Shown here one piece after another: positions 48,601 to 57,127 of a stretch of 64,000 nt of DNA. The notes under the pieces are model-generated. The model ran no database searches and had not been told where the DNA came from. It saw only the letters and a list, made by a program, of their open reading frames with translations. The stretch's first letter is position 1. Every line of letters starts with the position of its first letter. The stretch is from Bacteroidota bacterium. GTDB taxonomy: Bacteria; Bacteroidota; Bacteroidia; Bacteroidales; F082. The stretch lies in the NCBI GenBank assembly GCA_016845105.1, contig JAERTF010000041.1, positions 1-64,000 of the forward strand, read 5' to 3'. The position numbers were made by a program, and so were the translations under genes.

Positions 48601-49886
48601 ATAAAGAAAATTTCCATAAGGATTTTGAAAATCATCAGTCTGATCCTAAAGCATGGCAACAAATACTTACATTACCTGATGAGCAGATCTGGAATACAAG
48701 ATTATTATTAAAGAAGAACCTTATAGAAGCTATAAAAGAGAAACTAAAAAATGATCTTACAAAAAGGCAAGAAGCACCTTCTCTAATTATAAATTCCACT
48801 GCTAAAATTAAGGAAGAGACATTGATTGTAGGCTTTGCAAGAAGATTTGCAACATATAAACGAGCTCATCTATTATTTACTGATATCGCACGACTATCTA
48901 AGATTGTAAACAACAAAAAGAAGCCGGTTATTTTTATTTTCTCAGGCAAGGCTCACCCTAACGACAAAGCTGGTCAGGATCTAATAAAAAGGATAATTGA
49001 AATTAGTAAAATGAAGGAATTCATAGGTAAAATACTCTTCCTTGAGAACTATGATATGATATCCGGAAAATTACTCACAAGTAGTGTCGACATTTGGTTG
49101 AACACACCTACCCGCCCGTTAGAAGCTTCTGGTACGAGTGGTGAAAAAGCTGTTATGAATGGTGTTGCAAATTTCAGTGTTCTTGATGGCTGGTGGGCAG
49201 AAGGTTATAAACCAGAAGCAGGCTGGGCTATTGAAGAGTCAAAAACGTTTGCCAACCAACAGTTTCAAGATGAACTTGATGCACAAATTATATACAGTAC
49301 TTTTGAGAAAGAAATTGTAAAAAAGTATTACAATAAAGATGAAAATGGTGTATCTGGTAGTTGGGTATCATACATAAAGAATACCATCGCAAAAGTTGCT
49401 CCAAACTTCACAATGCAGCGTATGTTAGAAGATTATTACAAGTTATATTACTCACCATTATTCAAGAGAAAAGAAGAGCTTTACAGTAACAATTTTACTC
49501 CTGCTGTTGATTTGGTTGTGTGGAAAAACAAGCTTCAGAATGCTTGGGATAATATTACTTTAGATTCCCTGATAATTCCGGATGCAGATAATAAGCCACT
49601 TGAATTTGGAAAACATTTCGTTGCCGAAATCTCATTAAACATCCCAAACCTTGACCCAATTGATATTGGTGCTGAGATTATTATGGGGAACAAAGTAAAT
49701 GGTGAGGTAACCAAAATATCTTTCAAAGATGAGTTGAAGGTTGTGAAATTCGAAAACGGAAAAGTTGTATTTAAATGTGAGTTCCCACTTGAACACACAG
49801 GTGTTTATGATTATGCCTTTAGGATATTTCCAAAAAATAGCTTGCTCAAATACAGAATGGATTTTCCTCTTGTTAAATGGATATAA
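45684..49886 (+). CDS. Glycogen synthase (GT3)-alpha-glucan phosphorylase (GT35) fusion
   Basis: The 1400-residue protein joins two opposite enzymes of glycogen metabolism. Residues 1 to about 550 are a eukaryote-like GT3 glycogen synthase (SWEVCNKIGGIYTVLSTKAK near the start, FPSYYEPWGYTPLESVAFR near residue 425). Residues about 560-1400 are a GlgP-type phosphorylase (YFSMEYGLHNSLKIFSGGLG), with the PLP lysine Lys1155 in SGTSGEKAVMNGV. Lengths of both halves are normal, so this is a true fusion, not a truncated one. It would build and degrade alpha-1,4-glucan, which suggests internal coordination. I believe similar fusions occur in other Bacteroidota. Confidence 0.9.
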   Translation: MNIDPEYIFETSWEVCNKIGGIYTVLSTKAKSILEEFDNKYILIGPDVWKETTSNPDFIEDVSLFSDWKTISAKQGLKVRTGRWNIEGKPQVILVDFTTLYQKKDEIFAHLWETYKLDSLHGEWDYIESAMFGYAAGQVVESFQKYYLPLPTNIVAHFHEWMTGSGVLYLKNKAPQISTAFTTHATVMGRSIAGNGFPLYENIEQYQPDRIARDFNITSKHSLESLSAQEADVFTTVSTITAKECKQFFGVNPHIITTNGFEKDFVPDGKEFEKKRKIARKRALQIASKHTGVTYDKDTILLINSGRYEYTNKGIDLFIKSLNNIKNDVTKKIVAYITVPAGHGEPIPTGDGQFSGINRFLTHHLNNPDYDPILNEINNLGLKNDESDNVHIIFSPVYLDGNDGVINLPYYDFLIGFDLSIFPSYYEPWGYTPLESVAFRIPTLTTNYAGFGDWVTNEFKLAHNSVRVIKRNEGKGSRAVKQIENSIRDFAKLDNHIGIRKETSKVLKKALWQEMSVNYLNAWALAIRNSERRKINLPVKKYTETLKIDAIVNSHKPDWKKILVQNTLPKELQPLKELAFNLWWSWNYKATNMFASVDEEKWKAFENNPVKLVESLSKEDIDRLKNDSVFINNLNDVFADFKDYMKKSEDKPKEMVGYFSMEYGLHNSLKIFSGGLGILAGDYLKQASDSNKNLIALGLLYRNGYFKQELSIFGDQQARYKAQKFTELPILPVRDENGEWITVLVALPGRTITAKAWRVNVGRIPLYLLDTDVEANNYEDRDITAQLYGGDNEHRLKQEILLGIGGVRLINKIGLEPTIFHSNEGHSAFSGLERIKDFMENQKLDFHVSRELVRANTLFTTHTPVPAGHDAFDEHLMRAYLSHFSDIFKISWEQFMAMGRHNIANSHEKFSMSLLATGLSQEVNGVSKIHGRVSREMFTSLYPGYFTEELHIGHVTNGVHYFTWTDELWQKLYKENFHKDFENHQSDPKAWQQILTLPDEQIWNTRLLLKKNLIEAIKEKLKNDLTKRQEAPSLIINSTAKIKEETLIVGFARRFATYKRAHLLFTDIARLSKIVNNKKKPVIFIFSGKAHPNDKAGQDLIKRIIEISKMKEFIGKILFLENYDMISGKLLTSSVDIWLNTPTRPLEASGTSGEKAVMNGVANFSVLDGWWAEGYKPEAGWAIEESKTFANQQFQDELDAQIIYSTFEKEIVKKYYNKDENGVSGSWVSYIKNTIAKVAPNFTMQRMLEDYYKLYYSPLFKRKEELYSNNFTPAVDLVVWKNKLQNAWDNITLDSLIIPDADNKPLEFGKHFVAEISLNIPNLDPIDIGAEIIMGNKVNGEVTKISFKDELKVVKFENGKVVFKCEFPLEHTGVYDYAFRIFPKNSLLKYRMDFPLVKWI

Positions 49887-49931
49887 CCGAGAAATTAACA
49901 AAAAAATTACTTGATAGGGGAAATACATGTG

Positions 49932-49945
49932 GTTAACTAGTTAAC
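49932..49945. promoter_or_regulatory. Perfect 14-bp palindrome upstream of the kinase cluster
   Basis: GTTAACTAGTTAAC equals its own reverse complement and lies 74 bases before the first sensor-kinase start, in the 132-base gap after the glycogen gene. It could be an operator for a dimeric regulator. A -7-like TAATTTAG (one mismatch) is at 49982-49989. Confidence 0.35.
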
Positions 49946-50018
49946 TGTTTTAATATCATAAATCACTGTTTGAGTTTTTTGTAATTTAGTGGTTTAAGAA
50001 TTTTAGGACAACTAATAA

Positions 50019-52850
50019 ATGTATTTTCTGCTGGCTATATCAAAATTAAGACTAAACAATCTATTTATTCTCTTTATTCTCATTTCTTACCTTCATTTTG
50101 GTCTATCTGCAAATGAACAAAACACTAAAACAATTGACAGTCTTTTATCGGGTTTAAAAAATGGAAGAAATGATTCCACTAGTATATTTATTCTTGTTAA
50201 ACAAGCTGATAGCATGGAGTCATTATCCATTAAGAGCATTGGCAAGACTACAACAAATGAATATCTTCAACTTGCAAATACATTAGCAATTGACTCGGGG
50301 CTGATTAATAGTTTATCATATGAAATTGATAGAATTGGTGTTAAATATAGAAATAATGGCAACTACATTGCAGCACTAAAGTTTCATAACTGGGCAGATG
50401 ATATTGCCAACAGAATCGCTAATAAAAACCTAAACTCAATAATTTACAATAATATTGGAGTTGTATATCGTAGGCTTGATGATTACCAAACTGCATTGTC
50501 AAATCATATAAAGGCACTTCAACTTGCTGAAGAAACAAGAAACATAAAAAGCCAGGCAATAGCAATAAATAGTATCGGAAATATTCAGATGATGATTGGA
50601 AATTATGATGAGTCGCTTGAGTATTTTAAACAAAGTTTAATTCTTGAACAAAAACTTAATAATCTACTTGGAATTGCAATTAACCTTAACAACATTGGTA
50701 ATGTGTATGCTACAAAAGAAGAGTACCCAAAGGCCATTGAATACTTTAACCTATCGTTAGATGTTAATAAAGAAATCAAATCACAGAGAGGTATTGCGAT
50801 TTGTTATAACGACATAGGTAATGTTTTTGAAACATTGGGACAACTTGATGAAGCGTTACAATACTACCTTGATGCTTTTAATATTAATAAAAAAATAAAC
50901 GACAAGTATAATAAAGCTTACTCCTACTTACAAGTTGGAAAATTATATATCAGACTAAATCATAATCAAAGGGCATATGAATATTTAATAACAGGTTTAG
51001 ATATTGCCAAGAGCATAGGAGTAAAAGCATTTATAATGGAATTTTATACTGCCTTATACAAAATAAATAGAGCTCAGAAGAATTATGAGAAAGCATTTAA
51101 TTATCTAGAGCTATCACATAGTTACCACGACTCGATAAATAATATTAACCTCAGGAAAGAAGTTGCTCGGTTACAGATTAAGTTTGAAAGCGAGCAGAAA
51201 GAGAGTCATATTGCTAGTCTAGAACAAAATGCTGAATTTGCTGAACTAGATATCAAACGCCAAAAATTCATAACCATACTAATACTAAGTGCATTTATTA
51301 TTGCTTTGGGGTTTGTGATATCCTTATCTTATTATCTTTTTAATAAAAACAAAACCAATAAGCTATTGTTGGAGCGAAATAGTTTAATTGAAAAAACTAA
51401 AGCTGAATTGGATAGCTATTCAAAGCAATTGTTGATAGCAAAACAAGAAGCAGAACGTAATAGCAAAACAAAAAGCGAGTTTCTTGCAAATATGAGTCAT
51501 GAAATAAGGACTCCACTAAATTCCGTAATTGGATTTGCTGATTTGCTTAGCGAATCGGTTAATGACCCCCAACAACTTAACCATCTAAAAGTAATAAAAT
51601 CAAGCGGTAAAACATTACTTACTCTTATAAACGACATACTTGATTTAAGCAAAATTGAAGCCGGAAAATTAACCATTGAATATGAAAAAATTAATCCTGA
51701 ATTTATTATTGAAGACATAACTCAAATATTTTATCATAGGTCTTTTGAAAAGAACATTGAACTTAAGACAACCATATCTCCAGACCTACCTGATACCATA
51801 TTATTTAGTGAATTAAGATTACGTCAAATTTTATTTAACATTGTAGGCAACTCCATAAAATTTACCCATAGTGGTTCTATAAATATAGATGTACTCACAC
51901 AAGCAACTGATTCAATAGATGAAATAGATATGGTTATTAACATAACTGATACAGGAATTGGAATAAAAGAAACAGAGTTTCAAAACATTTTTGAACCATT
52001 TAATCAATCTAATACAAGCACAAATACCCAGGGGACAGGACTTGGTTTAGCCATTACAAAACGATTAGTTGAAATGATGAATGGAACAATACATATGGTA
52101 AGTCAGGAAGGTGTTGGCACAAAATTCTCAATACATTTCCCCCAAATTAAGACAATTGAAACAGAATCAGATAGTTTAAACAATAGCACTCAAACATTTG
52201 CAAACACAAAATTTATAAAAATCCTGGTTCTTGCTAACACACCATATGACTGTAAAGCACTAAACATCAGTGGTATTAAAAATTTAAATAAGGATATTGT
52301 ATATAATCTAGAAGATGCAAAATCACATTTGTTAGATAAAAATATAGTTATAATATGTGGATATTCAGAAGATGAATCCATTGAGGCCCTTATTACCTTA
52401 GGACAGAAAAACAAACACACGAACGTAGTTTACATTGTAATAACTAATAAGGTATTTGAGTATGGTGATAAAAATGTAGTATTTTTTGATATGGCATCTT
52501 CACAAAAAGAAATGGCCAGATCATTAGTTAGTATTTTCAAAAAGATTTCATTCGATAAAAAATCAAGCTATTACTTCCAAGAGATATTATCCTCCAGTTC
52601 ATCTAGCATATTTATTTCTGACATTACGCATGTATTTAACAACAATTTTAAAATAGCATACACAACGAAAATGTCGAGTAATATACTTGAGTTTATGACA
52701 AGGTTAAGGATTATTGCAGAAAAACATGAAGCAAATGGACTAATGAGTTATTGTGACGACTTAGAAGCTACAATCAACAATTTCGAAATTGAAGAAATTG
52801 ATAATCTTCTTAATTTATTTAATATAAATTACCAGCTTATTAATGAATAA
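50019..52850 (+). CDS. TPR-domain sensor histidine kinase with degenerate C-terminal receiver
   Basis: The 943-residue protein begins with a signal/anchor segment, then about seven tetratricopeptide repeats (residues ~100-380, e.g. AIAINSIGNIQMMIGNYDESL), a coiled coil and one transmembrane helix near residues 415-440. The HisKA domain has phosphoacceptor His494 (FLANMSHEIRTPLNSVIG), and the HATPase_c domain has DTGIGI and GTGLGLAIT. The C-terminal ~230 residues look like a receiver and a Hpt-like helical bundle, but the receiver site reads IVIICGYSED with no Asp in the expected place. The periplasmic TPRs probably sense a protein or peptide. The next gene overlaps by 8 bases. Confidence 0.85.
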   Translation: MYFLLAISKLRLNNLFILFILISYLHFGLSANEQNTKTIDSLLSGLKNGRNDSTSIFILVKQADSMESLSIKSIGKTTTNEYLQLANTLAIDSGLINSLSYEIDRIGVKYRNNGNYIAALKFHNWADDIANRIANKNLNSIIYNNIGVVYRRLDDYQTALSNHIKALQLAEETRNIKSQAIAINSIGNIQMMIGNYDESLEYFKQSLILEQKLNNLLGIAINLNNIGNVYATKEEYPKAIEYFNLSLDVNKEIKSQRGIAICYNDIGNVFETLGQLDEALQYYLDAFNINKKINDKYNKAYSYLQVGKLYIRLNHNQRAYEYLITGLDIAKSIGVKAFIMEFYTALYKINRAQKNYEKAFNYLELSHSYHDSINNINLRKEVARLQIKFESEQKESHIASLEQNAEFAELDIKRQKFITILILSAFIIALGFVISLSYYLFNKNKTNKLLLERNSLIEKTKAELDSYSKQLLIAKQEAERNSKTKSEFLANMSHEIRTPLNSVIGFADLLSESVNDPQQLNHLKVIKSSGKTLLTLINDILDLSKIEAGKLTIEYEKINPEFIIEDITQIFYHRSFEKNIELKTTISPDLPDTILFSELRLRQILFNIVGNSIKFTHSGSINIDVLTQATDSIDEIDMVINITDTGIGIKETEFQNIFEPFNQSNTSTNTQGTGLGLAITKRLVEMMNGTIHMVSQEGVGTKFSIHFPQIKTIETESDSLNNSTQTFANTKFIKILVLANTPYDCKALNISGIKNLNKDIVYNLEDAKSHLLDKNIVIICGYSEDESIEALITLGQKNKHTNVVYIVITNKVFEYGDKNVVFFDMASSQKEMARSLVSIFKKISFDKKSSYYFQEILSSSSSSIFISDITHVFNNNFKIAYTTKMSSNILEFMTRLRIIAEKHEANGLMSYCDDLEATINNFEIEEIDNLLNLFNINYQLINE

Positions 52851-55800
52851 CAATCATACCAACTATAAAACAAGCTTAAGTCAAGTATTCAGACTATCAT
52901 CTTTATTAAGTTTTTACTTATTGTTAGGCTTTGTGCTTATTATATTTAGATTAGATGCCCAAAACAAATCACATAGTGATAGTTTGCAGCATTTGTTTAT
53001 TTCTGATTCAACGTTCACACCCGAAGAGCGACTTAATTTAGCAATTAGCCTAATTGATATATTCTCCAAATCAATTCCTGCCAAGGCCGACGAGTACACA
53101 TTGGCAGCAATAGAGATTGCCACGTATATGAGTGATAATAAAAAGGTCCGAGAATTTAATTTGATTCTTGCAACGAGTAAAAATGATCAGTGTGAATATT
53201 CTAATGCTGACATAATTTATCAATCATTATCCAATTCAATAAGTGATAGTGATAATCCGCAAGAGACTGCTAATCTATATTATCTAATTGCTGACAATTA
53301 TTTTGATTGGAGCAAATATGATGAATCAGACAAATACTTCAATATTGCTCTACAAGAATTCACTAGGATTAAAGATAAGTACGGAGTTGCCAAATCACAC
53401 ATTGGGCTTTCGGCAATAGCATCAACATATGGTGATTATGAAAAGGCAATTGGACATATGCAGTTGGCACGTGATATATACACTGAAGTTAATGACCCTC
53501 AAAGTCTTACAAAAACCGCATTGGGTATAGGTACAATATTAGAGAGCTTGGGTAATTATGAAAGAGCTCTTGCATATTACAAACAAGCATATGAGGGTTT
53601 CAACGAAAACGAAGATAAACTTCAGGAGATAAACATGTTGCTGCACATTGGAGATATACTATTAAAGCAGAAAAAATATACAGAAGCTTTAGCCTACTTC
53701 AATGAGGCAACACAGTTGGAGAAAACAAACAGTAATCAAAAATTACGATCCATTTGTTATAGTAACCTTGGAGAAGTATACTATGCAATTAAAGAATATG
53801 ATACTGCACTAAATTTTCAGGAAAAATCGCTTGAAATTAAATATGTAGTTGGTGACAAGAAGAGAATTGCAATATCACTTCTAAGCATTGGCAAAATCTA
53901 TTTTGCTCAAAAAAACAATGAATTCGCTGAACAATATATACTTAATAGTTTAAACCTTGCCAAAGAAATAGGTTATAAAAATGTTGAAATGGAATCTCTA
54001 TTATTATTGGCTAAAATTAATAAGGAGAAATCAAATTTTTCTGTCTCATATGAGTATTTAACTGAATATATATCCTTAAAAGATACTTTACTCAATTTGG
54101 ATAACCAGTCGATGATTAATAATCTAACCGTTAAATATGAGTCAGAAAGATATGAAAAAGAGAATGAAATACTTAGACAAAAGGATTCGATTACGACACT
54201 AGAATTAGAATATCAAAAAAGCACTAAACTATTTGCCATAGCTTTTTTAATATTTATTGTTGTAATATCGCTTATTATAATACTTTTCATCCATCTGAAA
54301 TCTATACAAAACAGAAAGAATTATGCTGTATTGGCAAAAAAAAATAAAGAGATTACTGAACAGAAAGAAAGTCTAAGTGAGCTGAACAAAAATCTTGAAT
54401 ACAGCAAAGAGCAGTTCAAGAGCATTGTTGAAAATGCAACAATAGGAATGTATCAAACTCATAAAGATGGAAGCATATTATATGCAAACTCTGGATTGAT
54501 TAAAATGCTGGGATTTAATAACATGTCGGAATTAGCAAAGGTAAACCTCAATGCATATAAAACTCGTAAATCTTTCATTAACCTATTGGAGGAAAAACAT
54601 ATAATCTCAGGACGACAGGATGTATGGAAGCGAAAAGATGGAAGTAGTATGTATGTTAACGAAAGTGCATGGATAGCAAAAAACAAAGATGGTGAGACAA
54701 CTCATTTCGAAGGAATTGTAGAAGACATAACTAAACGAAAGGAAGCTGAAGTTGCACTTAAACAATCAAAAATAGACTTACAAAACATAAATTCAGAATT
54801 AGAAACAAAAAACAAAGAGTTTGAATTAGCTAAAAATCAAGCTATAGCTGCCAATGAAATAAAAAGCCAGTTTATTGCAAATGTTAGTCATGAAATAAGA
54901 ACACCAATGAATTCAATACTTGGATTCACCGACTTACTTGGCAAACTAATTACTGAAAAAAAACAACTTTCATATATTGGAGCAATAAAATCAAGTAGTA
55001 TTAGTTTGTTGGCTTTGATAAATGATATACTGGATTTATCGAAAATTCAAGCCGGAGAAATTGAAATAATTTATGAACCCATTTCATTTGAAATGATTTT
55101 TGTAGATATTGAGCGAATGTTCAAACTTAAGTTGCAAGAAAAAAACCTTAGCTTTAAATCTGTAATAGATCACAATATTCCCAAAACACTTTTTTTAGAT
55201 AAAGTACGTATAATGCAAATTTTAACCAACTTGGTTGGAAACGCAATAAAGTTTACTGATAGAGGAATTATTAGCCTGGAAATAACTGGTAAACGAATAA
55301 CTGATTACATCGATTTACAAATTTCGATTGCGGATTCTGGAATTGGCATATCAGAATTAGAGCATAGTACTATTTTTGAAGCTTTTAAACAAAGTAAAAC
55401 CAGACATGAAAATTCAGGCGGAGGTACCGGACTGGGATTAAGCATCACAAAAAGACTAATTGAAGTAATGGGAGGAAGCATTTCTGTAAATAGTGAAGTA
55501 GGAAAAGGAAGTAATTTTATTATATCTCTACCAAATATTGAGATAGCTTCAGATGATACACAAACTTCTCAAAATAATAGTATTAAGGATATTTATGAAT
55601 CTTCTGATAAAATTACAAACAAACTAGCTCATGACTTTAAATTTGATAGCTCGATTGATATTGATGAAGATGTACGGAAGAAATTAGTTATTAAGTACAT
55701 GATAAAATGGGAAGTTTTAAACCGAAATCATATAATTAATGAGATTGTTGTTTTCGGGCAGGAGTTACTGGAATTTAGTAAAAAAGAAAACAATACATAC

Positions 55801-55914
55801 CTTACTAAATTTAGTGAGGCTCTAATTTTTTATTCCAACAATTATGATATTGAAATGATTAATAAGCTCCTCGAATTGATGGGGAAAATAATTAAATCAG
55901 AAAATAAATCCTAG
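52843..55914 (+). CDS. TPR-PAS sensor histidine kinase
   Basis: This 1023-residue kinase repeats the plan of its neighbour with additions. After a hydrophobic anchor (residues ~23-40) come TPRs (to about 430), a transmembrane helix near 462-484, a PAS domain (residues ~520-640, FKSIVENATIGMYQTHKDGS), HisKA with His683 (FIANVSHEIRTPMNSILG) and HATPase_c (VGNAIKFT, GTGLGLSITKRL). A C-terminal Hpt-like tail of ~100 residues has no obvious phosphoacceptor His. It overlaps the previous gene by 8 bases and precedes the receiver-kinase by 13, so the three form one operon and probably one phosphorelay. Confidence 0.85.
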   Translation: MNNNHTNYKTSLSQVFRLSSLLSFYLLLGFVLIIFRLDAQNKSHSDSLQHLFISDSTFTPEERLNLAISLIDIFSKSIPAKADEYTLAAIEIATYMSDNKKVREFNLILATSKNDQCEYSNADIIYQSLSNSISDSDNPQETANLYYLIADNYFDWSKYDESDKYFNIALQEFTRIKDKYGVAKSHIGLSAIASTYGDYEKAIGHMQLARDIYTEVNDPQSLTKTALGIGTILESLGNYERALAYYKQAYEGFNENEDKLQEINMLLHIGDILLKQKKYTEALAYFNEATQLEKTNSNQKLRSICYSNLGEVYYAIKEYDTALNFQEKSLEIKYVVGDKKRIAISLLSIGKIYFAQKNNEFAEQYILNSLNLAKEIGYKNVEMESLLLLAKINKEKSNFSVSYEYLTEYISLKDTLLNLDNQSMINNLTVKYESERYEKENEILRQKDSITTLELEYQKSTKLFAIAFLIFIVVISLIIILFIHLKSIQNRKNYAVLAKKNKEITEQKESLSELNKNLEYSKEQFKSIVENATIGMYQTHKDGSILYANSGLIKMLGFNNMSELAKVNLNAYKTRKSFINLLEEKHIISGRQDVWKRKDGSSMYVNESAWIAKNKDGETTHFEGIVEDITKRKEAEVALKQSKIDLQNINSELETKNKEFELAKNQAIAANEIKSQFIANVSHEIRTPMNSILGFTDLLGKLITEKKQLSYIGAIKSSSISLLALINDILDLSKIQAGEIEIIYEPISFEMIFVDIERMFKLKLQEKNLSFKSVIDHNIPKTLFLDKVRIMQILTNLVGNAIKFTDRGIISLEITGKRITDYIDLQISIADSGIGISELEHSTIFEAFKQSKTRHENSGGGTGLGLSITKRLIEVMGGSISVNSEVGKGSNFIISLPNIEIASDDTQTSQNNSIKDIYESSDKITNKLAHDFKFDSSIDIDEDVRKKLVIKYMIKWEVLNRNHIINEIVVFGQELLEFSKKENNTYLTKFSEALIFYSNNYDIEMINKLLELMGKIIKSENKS

Positions 55915-55927
55915 AAAAGTAGTAATA

Positions 55928-57094
55928 ATGAAAGATGGATCGGAAAAAATACTTATTGTCGATGATGTATCAAAAAACACACAGATACTTGGCAATATAC
56001 TAGCTCAAAAAGAATTTCAAATTGCTTATGCTCAAAATGGACAGCAGGCGTTGGATATTTGTCGTGTTCAGGATTTTGATCTAATACTTCTTGATATAAT
56101 GATGCCAGGTATGGATGGTTACGAAGTATGTAAAAGGCTTAAAGAAGATTCAAAAACCAAGGAAATTCCAATTATATTCTTAACTGCAAAAGCAGATATG
56201 GAGAGCATTATAAAAGGATTTGACACTGGTGGTCAGGATTATATTACCAAACCATTTAATGCTGCAGAGTTATTAGCAAGAGTAGATAACCATTTACTAA
56301 TAAAAAGACAACGAGAAAGCCTTAAGGATATAAATAATCACTTAGAAGAACTTGTTCAAGAAAGGACTAGAGAACTTGAAAAAGCAAATAGGCAATTAGG
56401 AATACTTGATCAGGCTAAAAGTAACTTTCTATCTGTTATTAGCCATGAGATACGTACACCTCTAAATGGTGTTATTGGTTTAACTGAGCTATTAAATCAA
56501 ACAAACATCGATAAAGATCAACAAGAATACTTATCATACTTAAAAAATGTTTCGAGAAGACTTGTAAAATTTAGTGATACTGCTCTACTCATTACTACAC
56601 TAAAGATAGATAATGAGCTTCCAGATAAATTACCAGTTTCGTTGGATAATTTAATTACTGATACTATTGATGATTTTGGGAATAATGAAATACACAATAA
56701 TCTAAATATCAAAACAACAATTAATGACAAAGATCTACTTGTAAAAGTTGATTCTGATCTACTCAAAACTTGTTTTTTAATGATAATAGAAAATTCGGCA
56801 AAGTTTAGTGCAACCAATCTAGATGTTAGTATTACCAAAGATGAAAACCAAGTCTCAATTTGTTTTACTGATGATGGTCCAGGGTTTACAGATACGGCTT
56901 TATCAAACATTTTTGAGCTTTTCTCATCTGGAGATATTCTTCATTCAGAAGGATCGGGTTTGGGATTAGCTGCAGCAAAATTAATTCTTGATGCTCATGA
57001 AGCTAAAATAAGTGTGAAAAATATTGAGCCCACAGGAGCTATGGTAACCGTTAAAATTAACTATATATCAAAAGAGGAATTCTTGAGCAAGTAA
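55928..57094 (+). CDS. Receiver-histidine kinase hybrid protein
   Basis: The 388-residue soluble protein has an N-terminal receiver domain with phosphoacceptor Asp56 (LILLDIMMPGMDGYEV), and IVDDVSK, FLTAKAD and DYITKPFNAAELLARV complete it. A coiled coil follows, then HisKA with His173 (NFLSVISHEIRTPLNGVIG) and HATPase_c (NSAKFSA, DDGPGFTD, GSGLGLAAAKL). There is no DNA-binding or enzymatic output domain. It lies 13 bases after the TPR-PAS kinase and would receive its phosphate, but where the signal goes next cannot be seen. Confidence 0.85.
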   Translation: MKDGSEKILIVDDVSKNTQILGNILAQKEFQIAYAQNGQQALDICRVQDFDLILLDIMMPGMDGYEVCKRLKEDSKTKEIPIIFLTAKADMESIIKGFDTGGQDYITKPFNAAELLARVDNHLLIKRQRESLKDINNHLEELVQERTRELEKANRQLGILDQAKSNFLSVISHEIRTPLNGVIGLTELLNQTNIDKDQQEYLSYLKNVSRRLVKFSDTALLITTLKIDNELPDKLPVSLDNLITDTIDDFGNNEIHNNLNIKTTINDKDLLVKVDSDLLKTCFLMIIENSAKFSATNLDVSITKDENQVSICFTDDGPGFTDTALSNIFELFSSGDILHSEGSGLGLAAAKLILDAHEAKISVKNIEPTGAMVTVKINYISKEEFLSK

Positions 57095-57127
57095 TCTATT
57101 TACGGGTATTAATGTAAGGTGCCTAAG

